From the NCBI RefSeq assembly GCF_036067295.1, contig NZ_CP107954.1, positions 434,001 through 498,000 on the forward strand: a stretch of 64,000 bases of DNA. Direction: 5' to 3'. The stretch is from Kribbella sp. NBC_00382 (GTDB taxonomy: Bacteria; Actinomycetota; Actinomycetes; Propionibacteriales; Kribbellaceae). How positions within the stretch are numbered: the first letter of the stretch is position 1; each line of letters opens with the position of its first letter. Below are positions 1 to 8,156 of the stretch, piece by piece. The position numbers and the translations under genes were made by a program. Below the pieces are notes generated by a model. That model was not told the DNA's origin. It did no database searches and was given only the letters and a program-made list of their open reading frames with translations.

Positions 1-696
1 CCCAAGCGGCGCAAGGAGATCGCTGCGGCGCTGGATGATGAGCGGCTGGCCGACGTACTGGAGGAGCTGCCCGAGGACGTCCAGGTGGAGATCCTGGCCG
101 GTCTGGACACTGAGCGGGCTGCCGACGTGCTGGAGGAGATGTCGCCGGACGATGCGGCCGACCTGATCGCTGAGCTGCCGACGGAGACAGCTGAGGCGCT
201 GCTCACGTTGATGGAGCCGGACGAGGCTGAGGACGTCCGGCGGCTGCTGACGTACGAGGAGCGGACCGCTGGTGGCCTGATGACCTCGGAGCCGGTGATC
301 CTGCCAGCGGACGCCACTGTCGCCGATGCTCTGGCACACGTGCGGAATGCCGAGCTGAGCCCGGCACTGGCCGCGATGATCTACGTCTGCCGGCCGCCGC
401 TGGAGACGCCCACCGGCCGGTTCATAGGTATCGGCCACATCCAGCGGCTGCTGCGCGAGCCACCGTCCGCGCTGGTGTCCGGAGTACTGGACACCGACCT
501 CGACGGGCTCCGTCCGGACGACAGTTTGCATGCCGTGAGCAAGTACCTGGCGACCTACAACCTGGTGGCGGCGCCGGTGCTCGACGACGAGGGCAGGCTG
601 CTCGGTGCGGTCACCGTCGACGACGTACTGGACCACCTGCTCCCCGACGACTGGCGCGAACCCGATCAGCAGGAGGTGGACGGCCATGCCCCGTGA
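1..696 (+). CDS. MgtE N-terminal/CBS-domain protein (5' partial)
   Basis: The reading frame is open from base 1, so the true start lies before the window. The visible part has MgtE-N-type helical repeats (bases 1-250, recurring D-ADVLEE / DDAADLIAELP units) and then a pair of CBS domains (about 270-690), opening with the TAGGLMT-E motif that marks the first CBS domain of MgtE magnesium channels. The protein stops after the second CBS domain, so there is no C-terminal channel. This matches a soluble actinobacterial family usually encoded next to a DUF1003 gene, as here. It is probably an Mg2+- or nucleotide-sensing protein rather than a transporter. It overlaps the next gene by 11 bp. Confidence 0.85.
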   Translation, partial: PKRRKEIAAALDDERLADVLEELPEDVQVEILAGLDTERAADVLEEMSPDDAADLIAELPTETAEALLTLMEPDEAEDVRRLLTYEERTAGGLMTSEPVILPADATVADALAHVRNAELSPALAAMIYVCRPPLETPTGRFIGIGHIQRLLREPPSALVSGVLDTDLDGLRPDDSLHAVSKYLATYNLVAAPVLDDEGRLLGAVTVDDVLDHLLPDDWREPDQQEVDGHAP

Positions 697-1222
697 CGAC
701 CGCAGTACCGACGAGCGCCGGTTGACCCGGCCCGCCGTCGATCGGCTGGACATCCCCCGCGAGCTGCGCCGGACCATCGTGCGGCGGCGCGCGTACGACG
801 CGGACGCGTTCGGCCGGCTGTCGGAGCGGATCGCGCGCTTCCTCGGCACCGGGCAGTTCCTGGTCTACATGACCCTGACGATCCTGGTATGGGTGGCTTG
901 GAACATCTTCGCGCCGGAAGGCATGCGCTGGGACCAGTACCCGTTCATCTTCCTGACCCTCGCGCTCAGCCTGCAGGCGTCGTACGCCGCGCCGCTGATC
1001 CTGCTCGCGCAGAACCGGCAGGAGGCTCGCGACCGGGTCCAGTACGAACGCGACCGCGACGTCGACGCCCGGACCCGCGCCGACATGGAGTTCCTGGCCC
1101 GCGAGATGGCCGCGCTCCGGATGTCCGTGGGCGAGGTGGCTACCCGCGACTTCCTTCGCTCGGAGCTGCGTTCCCTGCTCGCCGAGCTGGATCTCAAGGA
1201 TCGCGAGGACGACCGCGTCTGA
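686..1222 (+). CDS. DUF1003 family membrane protein
   Basis: 178 aa from the ATG at 686, which has an AGGAGG ribosome site at 671-676. The longer in-frame start at 605 would lie deep inside the upstream gene and is not needed. Two membrane helices (about residues 57-75 and 86-107) are followed by a charged, probably coiled-coil cytoplasmic tail (110-145). The R-YPFIFL and APLILLAQNRQ stretches are the DUF1003 signature. The family's function is unknown. Coupling to the MgtE-N/CBS gene suggests a shared role in cation or envelope homeostasis, which is inference. Confidence 0.85.
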   Translation: MPRDDRSTDERRLTRPAVDRLDIPRELRRTIVRRRAYDADAFGRLSERIARFLGTGQFLVYMTLTILVWVAWNIFAPEGMRWDQYPFIFLTLALSLQASYAAPLILLAQNRQEARDRVQYERDRDVDARTRADMEFLAREMAALRMSVGEVATRDFLRSELRSLLAELDLKDREDDRV

Positions 1223-1273
1223 CGACTCTTGGTGGCGAGCTAGGCTCGATTCCACGGTGTGAAGGGATGTCGG

Positions 1274-2176
1274 ATGAAGAGTCGTTTCAAGCCCGATCGT
1301 GGGCTGACCAGGCGGATGGTGGTGACCAGCTTCCTGCTGGGGCTGCTGTACGTGGCGTTCGTCGCGGCGTTGATCGCCTTGACGAAGAGCGCGGTACTGG
1401 CGGTCGTGATCGCGGGCGGGATGCTGTTCGCGCAGTACTGGTTCTCCGACCGGATCGCGCTCTACGCGATGCACGGGCGGATCGTCACCGCGGAGGAGGC
1501 GCCGCAGTTGCACGGCGTGATCGACCGGCTGTGCGCGCTGGCCGACATGCCGAAGCCGCGGGTCGCGATCGCGGACGTCGACCTGCCGAACGCGTTCGCC
1601 ACCGGACGTAATCCGAACAACGCCGTCATCTGCGTGACGACCGGGATCATGCGCCGGCTGGACGCCGACGAGCTCGAAGGCGTGCTCGCCCACGAGTTGT
1701 CCCATGTGGCCCATCGCGACGTGGCCGTGATGACGATCGCGTCGTTCCTCGGCGTCCTGGCCGGGCTGATCACCCGCTTCGGCCTCTACAGCGGCATGGG
1801 CGGCGGCCGGCGCGACCAGAACACCGCCGTGATCGTGCTGACGGTCGTCGCGGTGTCGGCCGTGGTCTACGCGATCTCGTTCCTGCTGACCCGGGCGCTG
1901 TCGCGCTATCGCGAGCTGGCCGCGGACCGGGCCGGCGCGATGCTGACCGGCCGGCCGTCGTCACTGGCCTCGGCATTGACCAAGATCAGCGGGGACATCG
2001 CCCGGATACCGGCGCGCGACCTGCGCCAGGCGGAGGCGTTCAACGCGTTCTTCTTCGCTCCGGCCATCTCCGGCAAGGGCCTCAGCCTGTCGTCGCTGTT
2101 CTCCACCCACCCGCCACTGGAGACCCGCCTCGACCGCCTCGGTGTGTTGTCCCGCGAGCTGGGCGAGCAAGCTTAG
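1274..2176 (+). CDS. htpX: HtpX-like M48 zinc metalloprotease
   Basis: 300 aa. The start at ATG 1274 is chosen because AAGGGA (1262-1267) sits 6 nt upstream; an in-frame GTG at 1259 would place that site inside the gene. It has two N-terminal helices (about 15-36 and 39-57), the zinc motif HELSH at 140-144, two further hydrophobic segments, and a downstream ELAADRAG that supplies the third zinc ligand. Length and layout are typical of HtpX, a membrane-integrated quality-control protease that degrades misfolded membrane proteins. It lies 4 bp ahead of the PspA-associated gene, a pairing common in actinobacteria. Confidence 0.92.
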   Translation: MKSRFKPDRGLTRRMVVTSFLLGLLYVAFVAALIALTKSAVLAVVIAGGMLFAQYWFSDRIALYAMHGRIVTAEEAPQLHGVIDRLCALADMPKPRVAIADVDLPNAFATGRNPNNAVICVTTGIMRRLDADELEGVLAHELSHVAHRDVAVMTIASFLGVLAGLITRFGLYSGMGGGRRDQNTAVIVLTVVAVSAVVYAISFLLTRALSRYRELAADRAGAMLTGRPSSLASALTKISGDIARIPARDLRQAEAFNAFFFAPAISGKGLSLSSLFSTHPPLETRLDRLGVLSRELGEQA

Positions 2177-2180
2177 CCAC

Positions 2181-2744
2181 ATGGGTCTCCTCGACATCCT
2201 GCTCGGCAGGAGCAAAGCCGTCCCCCCGAACCTCGATCAGCTGTTCCAGCTTCCGTCGGCCGCGATCACCCTGGAGACCGCGGCCGGTTACCGCGCGACC
2301 GGCAGCGGTTCGGTCTGCTTCAAGCCGGCCGAGGGCGGCGGCTTCTCGACGATGCGCGACGAGGTCGACAAGCTGCTCGCGCTCGACAACGGCAAATTCA
2401 CCAGTACTACGGACTCGTACGGCTTCACCTGGCTGGTCCGCGAGACCACCCCGGACGACCTGGAAGGGCTCGTCACCGATCTGCACGGCGTGAACTCGTC
2501 GCTGGTCGACGCCGGCTTCGGCAACGCCCTGCTTTGTACCCTTGTCTCCTTCACGAACGGGACTCGGTCGCTGGGTCTCGTGTACCTCTACAAGCGGGGT
2601 TCCTGGTACCCGTTCGTCCCGGTCGGCGCGGACCGTCGCGACAACGCGACTGAGCTCCAGGTGAAGTCGCTGATCGGCGCGGACCTCAACTTCGAAGCGG
2701 ACCTGGGGCGCTGGCTCGCCGTCTACGGAGCTCCCGGCCTCTAG
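2181..2744 (+). CDS. pspAB: PspA-associated protein PspAB
   Basis: 187 aa starting at ATG 2181, only 4 bp after htpX; the longer in-frame extension to 2142 would overlap htpX. The N-terminus (MGLLDILLGRSK) and the following region that begins near a PPNLDQLFQL stretch match the actinobacterial PspAB family, which is linked to PspA membrane-stress proteins and to htpX. There are no membrane segments and no catalytic motif. A role in the envelope stress response is inferred from the neighbour and the family name. Confidence 0.8.
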   Translation: MGLLDILLGRSKAVPPNLDQLFQLPSAAITLETAAGYRATGSGSVCFKPAEGGGFSTMRDEVDKLLALDNGKFTSTTDSYGFTWLVRETTPDDLEGLVTDLHGVNSSLVDAGFGNALLCTLVSFTNGTRSLGLVYLYKRGSWYPFVPVGADRRDNATELQVKSLIGADLNFEADLGRWLAVYGAPGL

Positions 2745-2745
2745 G

Positions 2746-2786
2746 GGCGTCTCCTGGGCGTCTCTTTGGCGTCTCTTGGCCGTCTC
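2746..2786. repeat. Four 11-bp tandem GGCGTCTC units
   Basis: Degenerate direct repeats of GGCGTCTC begin at 2746, 2757 and 2768, with a fourth (GGCCGTCTC) at 2778. The spacing is almost exactly 11 bp, about one helical turn. They lie between pspAB and mrp, directly upstream of the iron-box-like palindrome. Confidence 0.75.
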
Positions 2787-2798
2787 TGAGGGCGTGGC

Positions 2799-2817
2799 TG
2801 AGGTTAGGCTTGCCTTG
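2799..2817. promoter_or_regulatory. Iron-box-like DtxR/IdeR operator upstream of mrp
   Basis: The 19-bp site TGAGGTTAGGCTTGCCTTG matches 14 of 19 positions of the DtxR/IdeR consensus as I remember it (TTAGGTTAGGCTAACCTAA), including the intact left half AGGTTAGGCT. It lies 64-82 bp before the mrp start. Iron control of an Fe-S cluster carrier gene would make biological sense. The right half-site is degenerate. Confidence 0.45.
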
Positions 2818-2880
2818 CGGGGGCCAGGTCACAGTGGACTGGGGTCAGGCGGGGGTTGTCCAGCACGTAGCCTTGTGGAC

Positions 2881-4026
2881 ATGGCCCCAACTGCTGACCA
2901 AGTGACCGCCGCGCTGGGTGGCGTCATCGACCCGGAGATCAAGAAGCCGATCACTGAACTCGGCATGGTCGAATCCGTCGTGGTGAAAACCGACGGCGTG
3001 GTCGCGGTGAAGATCCTGCTGACCGTCGCCGGCTGCCCGATGAAGGACACCCTGCGCCGCGACACCAACGCCGCCGTCAGCGCGCTCGACGGCGTGACCG
3101 GGGTGGAGATCGAGCTCGGCGTGATGTCGACCGAGCAGCGCGCCGCCCTGCAGACGCAGTTGCGCGGTGGAGTCGCCGAGAAGGAGATCCCGTTCGCGCG
3201 GGCCGACTCGCTGACCAAGGTGTTCGCGATCGCCTCCGGCAAGGGCGGCGTCGGCAAGTCCTCGGTAACGGTGAACCTGGCCGTCGCGATGGCGGCCAAG
3301 GGCCTGTCGGTCGGCGTACTGGACGCCGACATCTACGGCCACTCGATCCCCGCCATGTTCGGCGTCGCCGACGAGCGGCCGACCGCCGTGGACGACATGA
3401 TCATGCCGGTGCCCGCGCACGGCGTGAAGGTGATCTCGATCGGCATGCTCAAGCCCAAGCGCGACCAGGTCGTCGCCTGGCGCGGGCCGATCCTGGACCG
3501 GGCGCTGGTGCAGATGCTGGCCGACGTCTACTGGGGCGACCTCGACGTCCTGCTCCTTGACCTGCCGCCCGGTACGGGTGACATCGCGATCTCTGTCGGC
3601 CAGCGGCTGACGAGCGCTGAGGTCATCGTGGTGACGACTCCGCAGGAGGCTGCTGCCGAGGTGGCGGAGCGCGCCGGCACGATGGCGCAGATGGTGCACC
3701 AGCGGGTGGCTGGTGTCATCGAAAACATGTCCTTCCTGCCTTGCCCGCACTGTGGTCCTTCGCACCGGATCGAGATCTTCGGCTCGGGTGGTGGGGCGCG
3801 GGTGGCTTCGACTTTGTCGCAGCGGCTTGGGTATGAGATTCCCTTGCTGGGCGAGGTCCCGCTCGACGAGCGCCTCCGCAGCGGCGGCGACATTGGTCAG
3901 CCGCTGGTGATGGCCGATCCCGAAACCCCTGCCGCGCTGGTGCTTTCGGAGATTGCTGAGCGATTGGGCGGCAAGCCGCGCGGACTGCTCGGCCGGCAAC
4001 TCGGGCTCTCCCCGGTCGGCCGCTGA
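2881..4026 (+). CDS. mrp: Mrp/ApbC-type Fe-S cluster carrier ATPase
   Basis: 381 aa from ATG 2881; an in-frame start at 2776 would run through the repeats and the operator. A TAGCCT hexamer at 2868-2873 ends 7 nt before the ATG, so the mRNA may be leaderless. Residues 1-95 form a MIP18-type domain (with GCPMKD). The P-loop GKGGVGKS is at 120-127, followed by the D-DIYGHSIP and DLPPGTGD switch motifs. A CPHC pair follows NMSFLP and probably binds the bridging Fe-S cluster. It is a cytosolic dimeric carrier that transfers Fe-S clusters to apoproteins. Confidence 0.93.
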   Translation: MAPTADQVTAALGGVIDPEIKKPITELGMVESVVVKTDGVVAVKILLTVAGCPMKDTLRRDTNAAVSALDGVTGVEIELGVMSTEQRAALQTQLRGGVAEKEIPFARADSLTKVFAIASGKGGVGKSSVTVNLAVAMAAKGLSVGVLDADIYGHSIPAMFGVADERPTAVDDMIMPVPAHGVKVISIGMLKPKRDQVVAWRGPILDRALVQMLADVYWGDLDVLLLDLPPGTGDIAISVGQRLTSAEVIVVTTPQEAAAEVAERAGTMAQMVHQRVAGVIENMSFLPCPHCGPSHRIEIFGSGGGARVASTLSQRLGYEIPLLGEVPLDERLRSGGDIGQPLVMADPETPAALVLSEIAERLGGKPRGLLGRQLGLSPVGR

Positions 4027-4437
4027 CTCTGGTCCACCCACGCAGTCTGGCGACGCAGCCTCCTCCGTCGCCAGCTGCGCAGACCGCTCCCACCCATGGG
4101 CGCGTGCTGTGCCCGCTTACTCGACAGCGCCCTGGCTCACCGGTCGCGGAGTTACCGCTGGGGCCTGGTCATAGCTCAATGTCTCTCGTCCTGCTGGCTC
4201 CCATGGCAGGGCACCCAAGTCGGCCTATCCCACCGTGGAAACGTGCCGACGAACAGGACGTAGTAGCCAGCGCCTAGTGCACCTGAGCGCGTCGACCATC
4301 TCCGCGTACACCGTATTAAGGTGCACTACCTGTCCATCGGCACACCCTCCCGCACCTCAGGACCGAAACAGGGCCACCCCAGAGCCTGCGAACTCGGCAT
4401 AGGCGAGCACCTCGCGCCGGACGGCAACCCGGAAGTA
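4027..4437. other. 411-bp intergenic region with no gene
   Basis: It separates the ends of the convergent mrp and tatB genes. Short frames on either strand lack ribosome sites and family resemblance. The only structure I see is the 10-bp inverted repeat at 4275-4328, listed separately. Confidence 0.7.
4275..4328. repeat. 10-bp perfect inverted repeat with GTGCAC cores
   Basis: TAGTGCACCT at 4275-4284 pairs perfectly with AGGTGCACTA at 4319-4328, with 34 bases between them. Each arm contains the palindrome GTGCAC. It could be an operator pair or a remnant structure; no adjacent gene starts here. Confidence 0.6.
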
Positions 4438-4776
4438 CTAAGTAGATTCGGGGTCGAAGGGGGCTCGGGTGCCGGCGGGGAGGCGTTCGGGGGTGGCGTA
4501 GCCGTTGGAGACGGGCTTGTCGTCGAGGTCGTCGTCCATGCCGTCGAGGAGGTGTTTGCGGACGAAGCTGCGCGGGTTCAGGTCGCGGACGTCCAGGTCG
4601 GCGAACTCCGGGCCGAGCTCCTCGCGGAGGTCGTTCTGGGCGTTGTTGACCATCGTCCGGACCTGGCGCAGCAGCTTGCCGGCGGTGCGGGCGAACTCCG
4701 GCAGCCGATCGGGGCCGAAGACGAGTACGGCGACGATCGCGATCACACCCAGCTCGAGCGGCCCGATGCCGAACAT
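4438..4776 (-). CDS. tatB: Sec-independent translocase subunit TatB
   Basis: 112 aa. It opens with the Tat hinge architecture: a periplasmic MFGIGPLELG, one helix to about residue 22 (VIAIVAVLVFGP), then an amphipathic helix (DRLPEFARTAGKLL) and an acidic tail. TatB recognises twin-arginine precursors and passes them to the TatA pore. It lies downstream of htrA on the same strand, the order sigE-rseA-htrA-tatB known from mycobacteria. The E after PLEL and the tail length favour TatB over TatA. Confidence 0.9.
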   Translation of the reverse strand: MFGIGPLELGVIAIVAVLVFGPDRLPEFARTAGKLLRQVRTMVNNAQNDLREELGPEFADLDVRDLNPRSFVRKHLLDGMDDDLDDKPVSNGYATPERLPAGTRAPFDPEST

Positions 4777-4803
4777 GTCCCCACCCCTTCAGTATTTCGT
4801 TGC

Positions 4804-4827
4804 GCCGCGGACAGCCTAGCCCGCGGC
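4804..4827 (-). terminator. Possible hairpin between htrA and tatB
   Basis: GCCGCGG (4804-4810) and CCGCGGC (4821-4827) form a perfect 7-bp stem with a 10-base loop just after the htrA stop. There is no T-tract, so it may only attenuate or stabilise the transcript. Confidence 0.4.
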
Positions 4828-4849
4828 TGGTCGACGACGAGTCCGGGTC

Positions 4850-6385
4850 TCAGCCCTCCTGGGCGGTGAGCTTGAGCGTCACCTCGCGCGGTTTGCCGCC
4901 ACGCTCGAAGAGGAGCTTGACGTTCTCGCCGGGCTGGTGCGTACGGATCGCCACGATCAGCGCCTCGGCGGTGTCCACCGATTGACCGTTGATCTGGGTG
5001 ATCACGTCACCGGTCCGCAGTCCGGCCCGCTGCGCCGCGCTCTTCGGCTGGATCTCGCTGACCCGCGCGCCGCCCTCGAACTGCATGTCCACGTTCGCGC
5101 CGATCACCGGGTACGACGCGTGGCCGGAGGCGATCAACTGCTGGGCAGTACGCCGGGCCTGGTCGATCGGGATCGCGAATCCGAGCCCGATGTTGCCGCT
5201 GGAGCCCGGTTCCGCGCCGCGGACGGTCGCGATCGCGGAGTTCACGCCGATCACGTGCGCGTCCATGTCGACCAGCGGCCCGCCTGAGTTGCCCGGGTTG
5301 ATGGCCGCGTCGGTCTGCAGCGCGTTGATGTAGGAGATCTCGCCCTCGCCGCCGGCGGTGACCGGGCGGTTCTTGGCCGAGACGATGCCGGAGGTGACGG
5401 TCCCGGCCAGGCCGAGCGGCGAACCGATCGCCACCACGTCCTGCCCGACGATCGCCTTCGCGGACTCGCCGAACTGCACCGACGGCGCGTCGATCCCGAA
5501 CACCTGGACCACCGCCAGGTCGTACGCCGGTGAGCGGCCGACCAGGCGAGCCGTGGCGACCTTGCCCTTCTCCGTCACCACCTGGATCGAACCGCCGGTC
5601 GCCGCGGCCGCGACGACGTGGTTGTTGGTCAGGATGTGCCCGGAGCCGTCGATCACGAAGCCGGAGCCGGTCGCGCTGGAGTCGTCGGCGCCTTCCACCT
5701 TGAGCTGGACGACACTCGGCAGCAGCGTCTGGGCGACGGCCGAGACGGAGCCGGTCTTGATCTTCGGGTCGGCGCCGGTACCGATCTCCGGTCCGGAGTT
5801 GTCGACGCTGGTGTTGTCCAGCGCGACTACCGCCACGGCCGCACCTCCGCCTGCGACCAGACCGACGAGCAGGGCGACCACGGCCGCCAGGCTGATGATC
5901 TTGTTGCGCTTCTCCGGCGGTGCCGGCGTGTACGCCCGCGCCTGCTGCTGATGCCAGTCCAGCGGCGGCGGGGGCACGTACGACGGCTGCGCGGTCGGCC
6001 AGGCCTGCCCGGAGTACGTGGGCCGGAACCCGTTGTCCTGCACCTCGGGCCGCCCGAAGCTCCGCTGGGTCGTGGACCGCCCGTTGCTCTGCCGGTACGC
6101 CGAACTGCTGCTACCCGGAGCCGCCAGGGGCTGCGACCCCGCCATGGTGTTCGGCGGAGTCAGCGCGGAGACCGCGGGACTCCCCGCGTACCCGTTGGCC
6201 GAAGGAGCCGCCCCGAAGCCCCCAGGAGGCGGCGCAGGTGCAGGCGCCGGGCCAGGTGCCGGAGTCACCGGCGTAGGCGCAGTGAGACCCGCGGCCGCGT
6301 CGGCGAGGGTCGGGTCGCCTACAGGCTCCCCACTGTCCGGATTTGAAGGGTTCCGGGGCGTCGGTTCGGCGTCATCCCAGCTCAC
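4850..6385 (-). CDS. htrA: Membrane-anchored HtrA-like serine protease with PDZ domain
   Basis: 511 aa starting at GTG 6385. A long Pro/Ala/Gly-rich cytoplasmic region (1-160) leads to one membrane helix (about 163-189). The trypsin-like S1C domain follows, with catalytic His256 (NNHVV), Asp289 (YDLAVV) and Ser367 (NPGNSGGP), and a C-terminal PDZ domain (about 425-505). It acts on misfolded extracytoplasmic proteins. It is in the sigE gene cluster, 79 bp after the RseB-like gene, so it is probably under envelope-stress control. The disordered N-terminus is longer than in enterobacterial DegP/DegS but usual in actinobacteria. Confidence 0.92.
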   Translation of the reverse strand: MSWDDAEPTPRNPSNPDSGEPVGDPTLADAAAGLTAPTPVTPAPGPAPAPAPPPGGFGAAPSANGYAGSPAVSALTPPNTMAGSQPLAAPGSSSSAYRQSNGRSTTQRSFGRPEVQDNGFRPTYSGQAWPTAQPSYVPPPPLDWHQQQARAYTPAPPEKRNKIISLAAVVALLVGLVAGGGAAVAVVALDNTSVDNSGPEIGTGADPKIKTGSVSAVAQTLLPSVVQLKVEGADDSSATGSGFVIDGSGHILTNNHVVAAAATGGSIQVVTEKGKVATARLVGRSPAYDLAVVQVFGIDAPSVQFGESAKAIVGQDVVAIGSPLGLAGTVTSGIVSAKNRPVTAGGEGEISYINALQTDAAINPGNSGGPLVDMDAHVIGVNSAIATVRGAEPGSSGNIGLGFAIPIDQARRTAQQLIASGHASYPVIGANVDMQFEGGARVSEIQPKSAAQRAGLRTGDVITQINGQSVDTAEALIVAIRTHQPGENVKLLFERGGKPREVTLKLTAQEG

Positions 6386-6464
6386 GGTGCCCGCCTCACG
6401 TCGTCGTCATCTTGGAGTCGGGAGCCGCCCGCACCGGGGTGCCGGCAGGTACTCCCACAATTCA

Positions 6465-7538
6465 TTATCCCAGCTTGTGGGAAAGCGCACCCATCGGTGT
6501 GAGCCAAGACGCGATTTTAGCCAGTCCGGTCCCCATCCGCTGGACCGCCGTGACCTTCGGCGGCGGAATGTGCGGGAAGGCCGCCACCACCTTCCCGAGC
6601 GTCTCGAAGGGCAGGTCGCCGACCATCGTGTACACGATCCCCCCGGACGACCAGACGACGTATGAGGGCATCCCGTACCGCTGGTAGACCCGAGCCCCCT
6701 CAGGCGTCGTCGAGGCCGTGTAGCCCGCCACCGCCGCCGGGTCGAGCTCCCCGCGCTGTTCGAAGAGCGACACGTTGAACAGCCCGTCGGAGTACGAGAA
6801 CTGCAGTGACTTGGTCGCCTCGTCCTGATGTACGTCGTACAGCTGCAGAGACGCCGGGAGCGACGGCGAGCACGTCCAGCCCTGCGACCGCAGCCCGTCG
6901 ACGCTGCCCATCCCGACCGACTCCACACTGCCCGGAGCCATCGGCGGCAGGTGCCCGATGAACTCGGACTCCTCGATCTCCAGGTCGGTGAACACGGTGG
7001 CCCGGACCATCGTCTTGCCGTCGTCGCTGAACAGCTGCCGCTGCAGCAACAACCCGGTCGCCTGGTCGATCCAGAACCGCGCAGCGAGCGTCCGGTCGCC
7101 CCGCAGCGCCTCGATCAGTACCGCCGCCCGCCCGATCGTGTCCGTGCAGCACTTGTAGACCAGCTCGTACGTCGCCTTGAGCAGTGAGAGCGGCCCACCG
7201 TCGACAGTCGGCCCCACCGCGTGGCTGGCGCGCTGCACGAAGGCCTTGGCGCCCGGCGACGCGGCCGGGCCGACCACGCTGATCTCCGACCCCTGCGAGG
7301 CGGCATGGACGATGTCGAGCATCGCGGAGCTCGCCCCCTGCGTTCCCCAGGAGGTGATGATCTGGGTGCCCTGGTACGAGACGTGATCCGGCGCCGCCGC
7401 CGCACGCTCCAGCCAGGCGACAGCGTTCGGGTTGTCCTCGCGCTGCGCGACCGGAACAGGCGAAGCGACAGCAGGCATGGGCAGGCCGAAACCGATCAGC
7501 GCAGTGCCGACCAGTACGGCGAGCCTGGAGAGGCTCAT
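6465..7538 (-). CDS. Secreted RseB/MucB-like sigma-E regulatory sensor
   Basis: 357 aa with a signal peptide (about residues 1-25, cleavage near AVASP). The mature part starts with a LolA-like half (AAPDHVSYQGTQ, FWIDQATGLLLQRQ) followed by a smaller C-terminal domain, the RseB/MucB fold. In proteobacteria RseB shields the anti-sigma factor from proteolysis until envelope stress. Here the gene begins 3 bp after the anti-sigma gene, so the same partnership is likely. A CC pair (YKCCTD) in the middle is unusual and could form a redox-sensitive site, which is inference. Confidence 0.82.
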   Translation of the reverse strand: MSLSRLAVLVGTALIGFGLPMPAVASPVPVAQREDNPNAVAWLERAAAAPDHVSYQGTQIITSWGTQGASSAMLDIVHAASQGSEISVVGPAASPGAKAFVQRASHAVGPTVDGGPLSLLKATYELVYKCCTDTIGRAAVLIEALRGDRTLAARFWIDQATGLLLQRQLFSDDGKTMVRATVFTDLEIEESEFIGHLPPMAPGSVESVGMGSVDGLRSQGWTCSPSLPASLQLYDVHQDEATKSLQFSYSDGLFNVSLFEQRGELDPAAVAGYTASTTPEGARVYQRYGMPSYVVWSSGGIVYTMVGDLPFETLGKVVAAFPHIPPPKVTAVQRMGTGLAKIASWLTPMGALSHKLG

Positions 7539-7541
7539 CGG

Positions 7542-8156
7542 TCAGCGCCCCGTCAAGGCCACCGGCTGCAGCGTCGGGCTGAGCCCGGCGTATCCAGCCC
7601 CGTTGAAGGAGTTCATCAGCGCTACCGGGTCAGCGAAAGGAGCACTGGCAGTCGCGGCCGCGTGGTCGGCGGTGTAGCTGGTCAGCGGGGGTTGCAGCGA
7701 CGGTGGTTGCTCCGACCGAGCCGGGTCGCCCAGCACGAACGCAGTACCGAGTAGTGAGGCCATGGCGGCTGCAGAGCCCGCTGCGCCCAGTACGCCGGTA
7801 CGCCGGCGGCTGCGCGTCGCAGTACGGGTCCCTGGTCGCGTTGCGTCGCTGCGCGCAGCCGGGAAGGCCGACCGTTGCGGCATGAGTGAAAAGGCGGCCG
7901 GTGTGAGCACCGGGCGGATCTCCTCGCGCGGCTCGGTGCCGAACGACGAGACACCCATCAGACGCTGCATCAGGTCCATCGAGGGGTCCGGAGCGGCCGA
8001 CGCGGCCAGCCCGGCCTTGAGCCGCCGCTGGGCGTCCACCTCGGAGCGGCAGGTGTCGCAGCCGACCAGGTGGCTCAGCACCCTGTCGCGCGAGTCGTGG
8101 TCGAGCTCACCGTCGACGACAGCGCTCAGCTTGTCCAAGGGATGTTGCACGGTCAC
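7542..8156 (-). CDS. rseA: Zinc-binding anti-sigma factor (RseA type)
   Basis: 204 aa. The N-terminal ZAS domain holds the H-x3-C-x2-C zinc motif (His29, Cys33, Cys36). A basic linker (110-120, [10 protein letters not shown]) precedes a single membrane helix at about 121-143 and a short extracytoplasmic tail. It starts at GTG 8156, overlapping the sigma factor stop by 4 bp, so sigma and anti-sigma are made at matched levels. It should sequester SigE at the membrane until released. It is longer than the mycobacterial soluble RseA and, unlike it, appears membrane-spanning, which fits the RseB-like partner next door. Confidence 0.88.
   Translation of the reverse strand: MTVQHPLDKLSAVVDGELDHDSRDRVLSHLVGCDTCRSEVDAQRRLKAGLAASAAPDPSMDLMQRLMGVSSFGTEPREEIRPVLTPAAFSLMPQRSAFPAARSDATRPGTRTATRSRRRTGVLGAAGSAAAMASLLGTAFVLGDPARSEQPPSLQPPLTSYTADHAAATASAPFADPVALMNSFNGAGYAGLSPTLQPVALTGR

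Noticed and set aside
1259..1273. GTG 1259 as htpX start
   Set aside because: The ribosome site AAGGGA lies inside this extension and is well placed for ATG 1274.
3953..4174. 73-codon plus-strand frame running out of the end of mrp
   Set aside because: No ribosome site, most of it overlaps mrp out of frame, and it has no recognisable motif.
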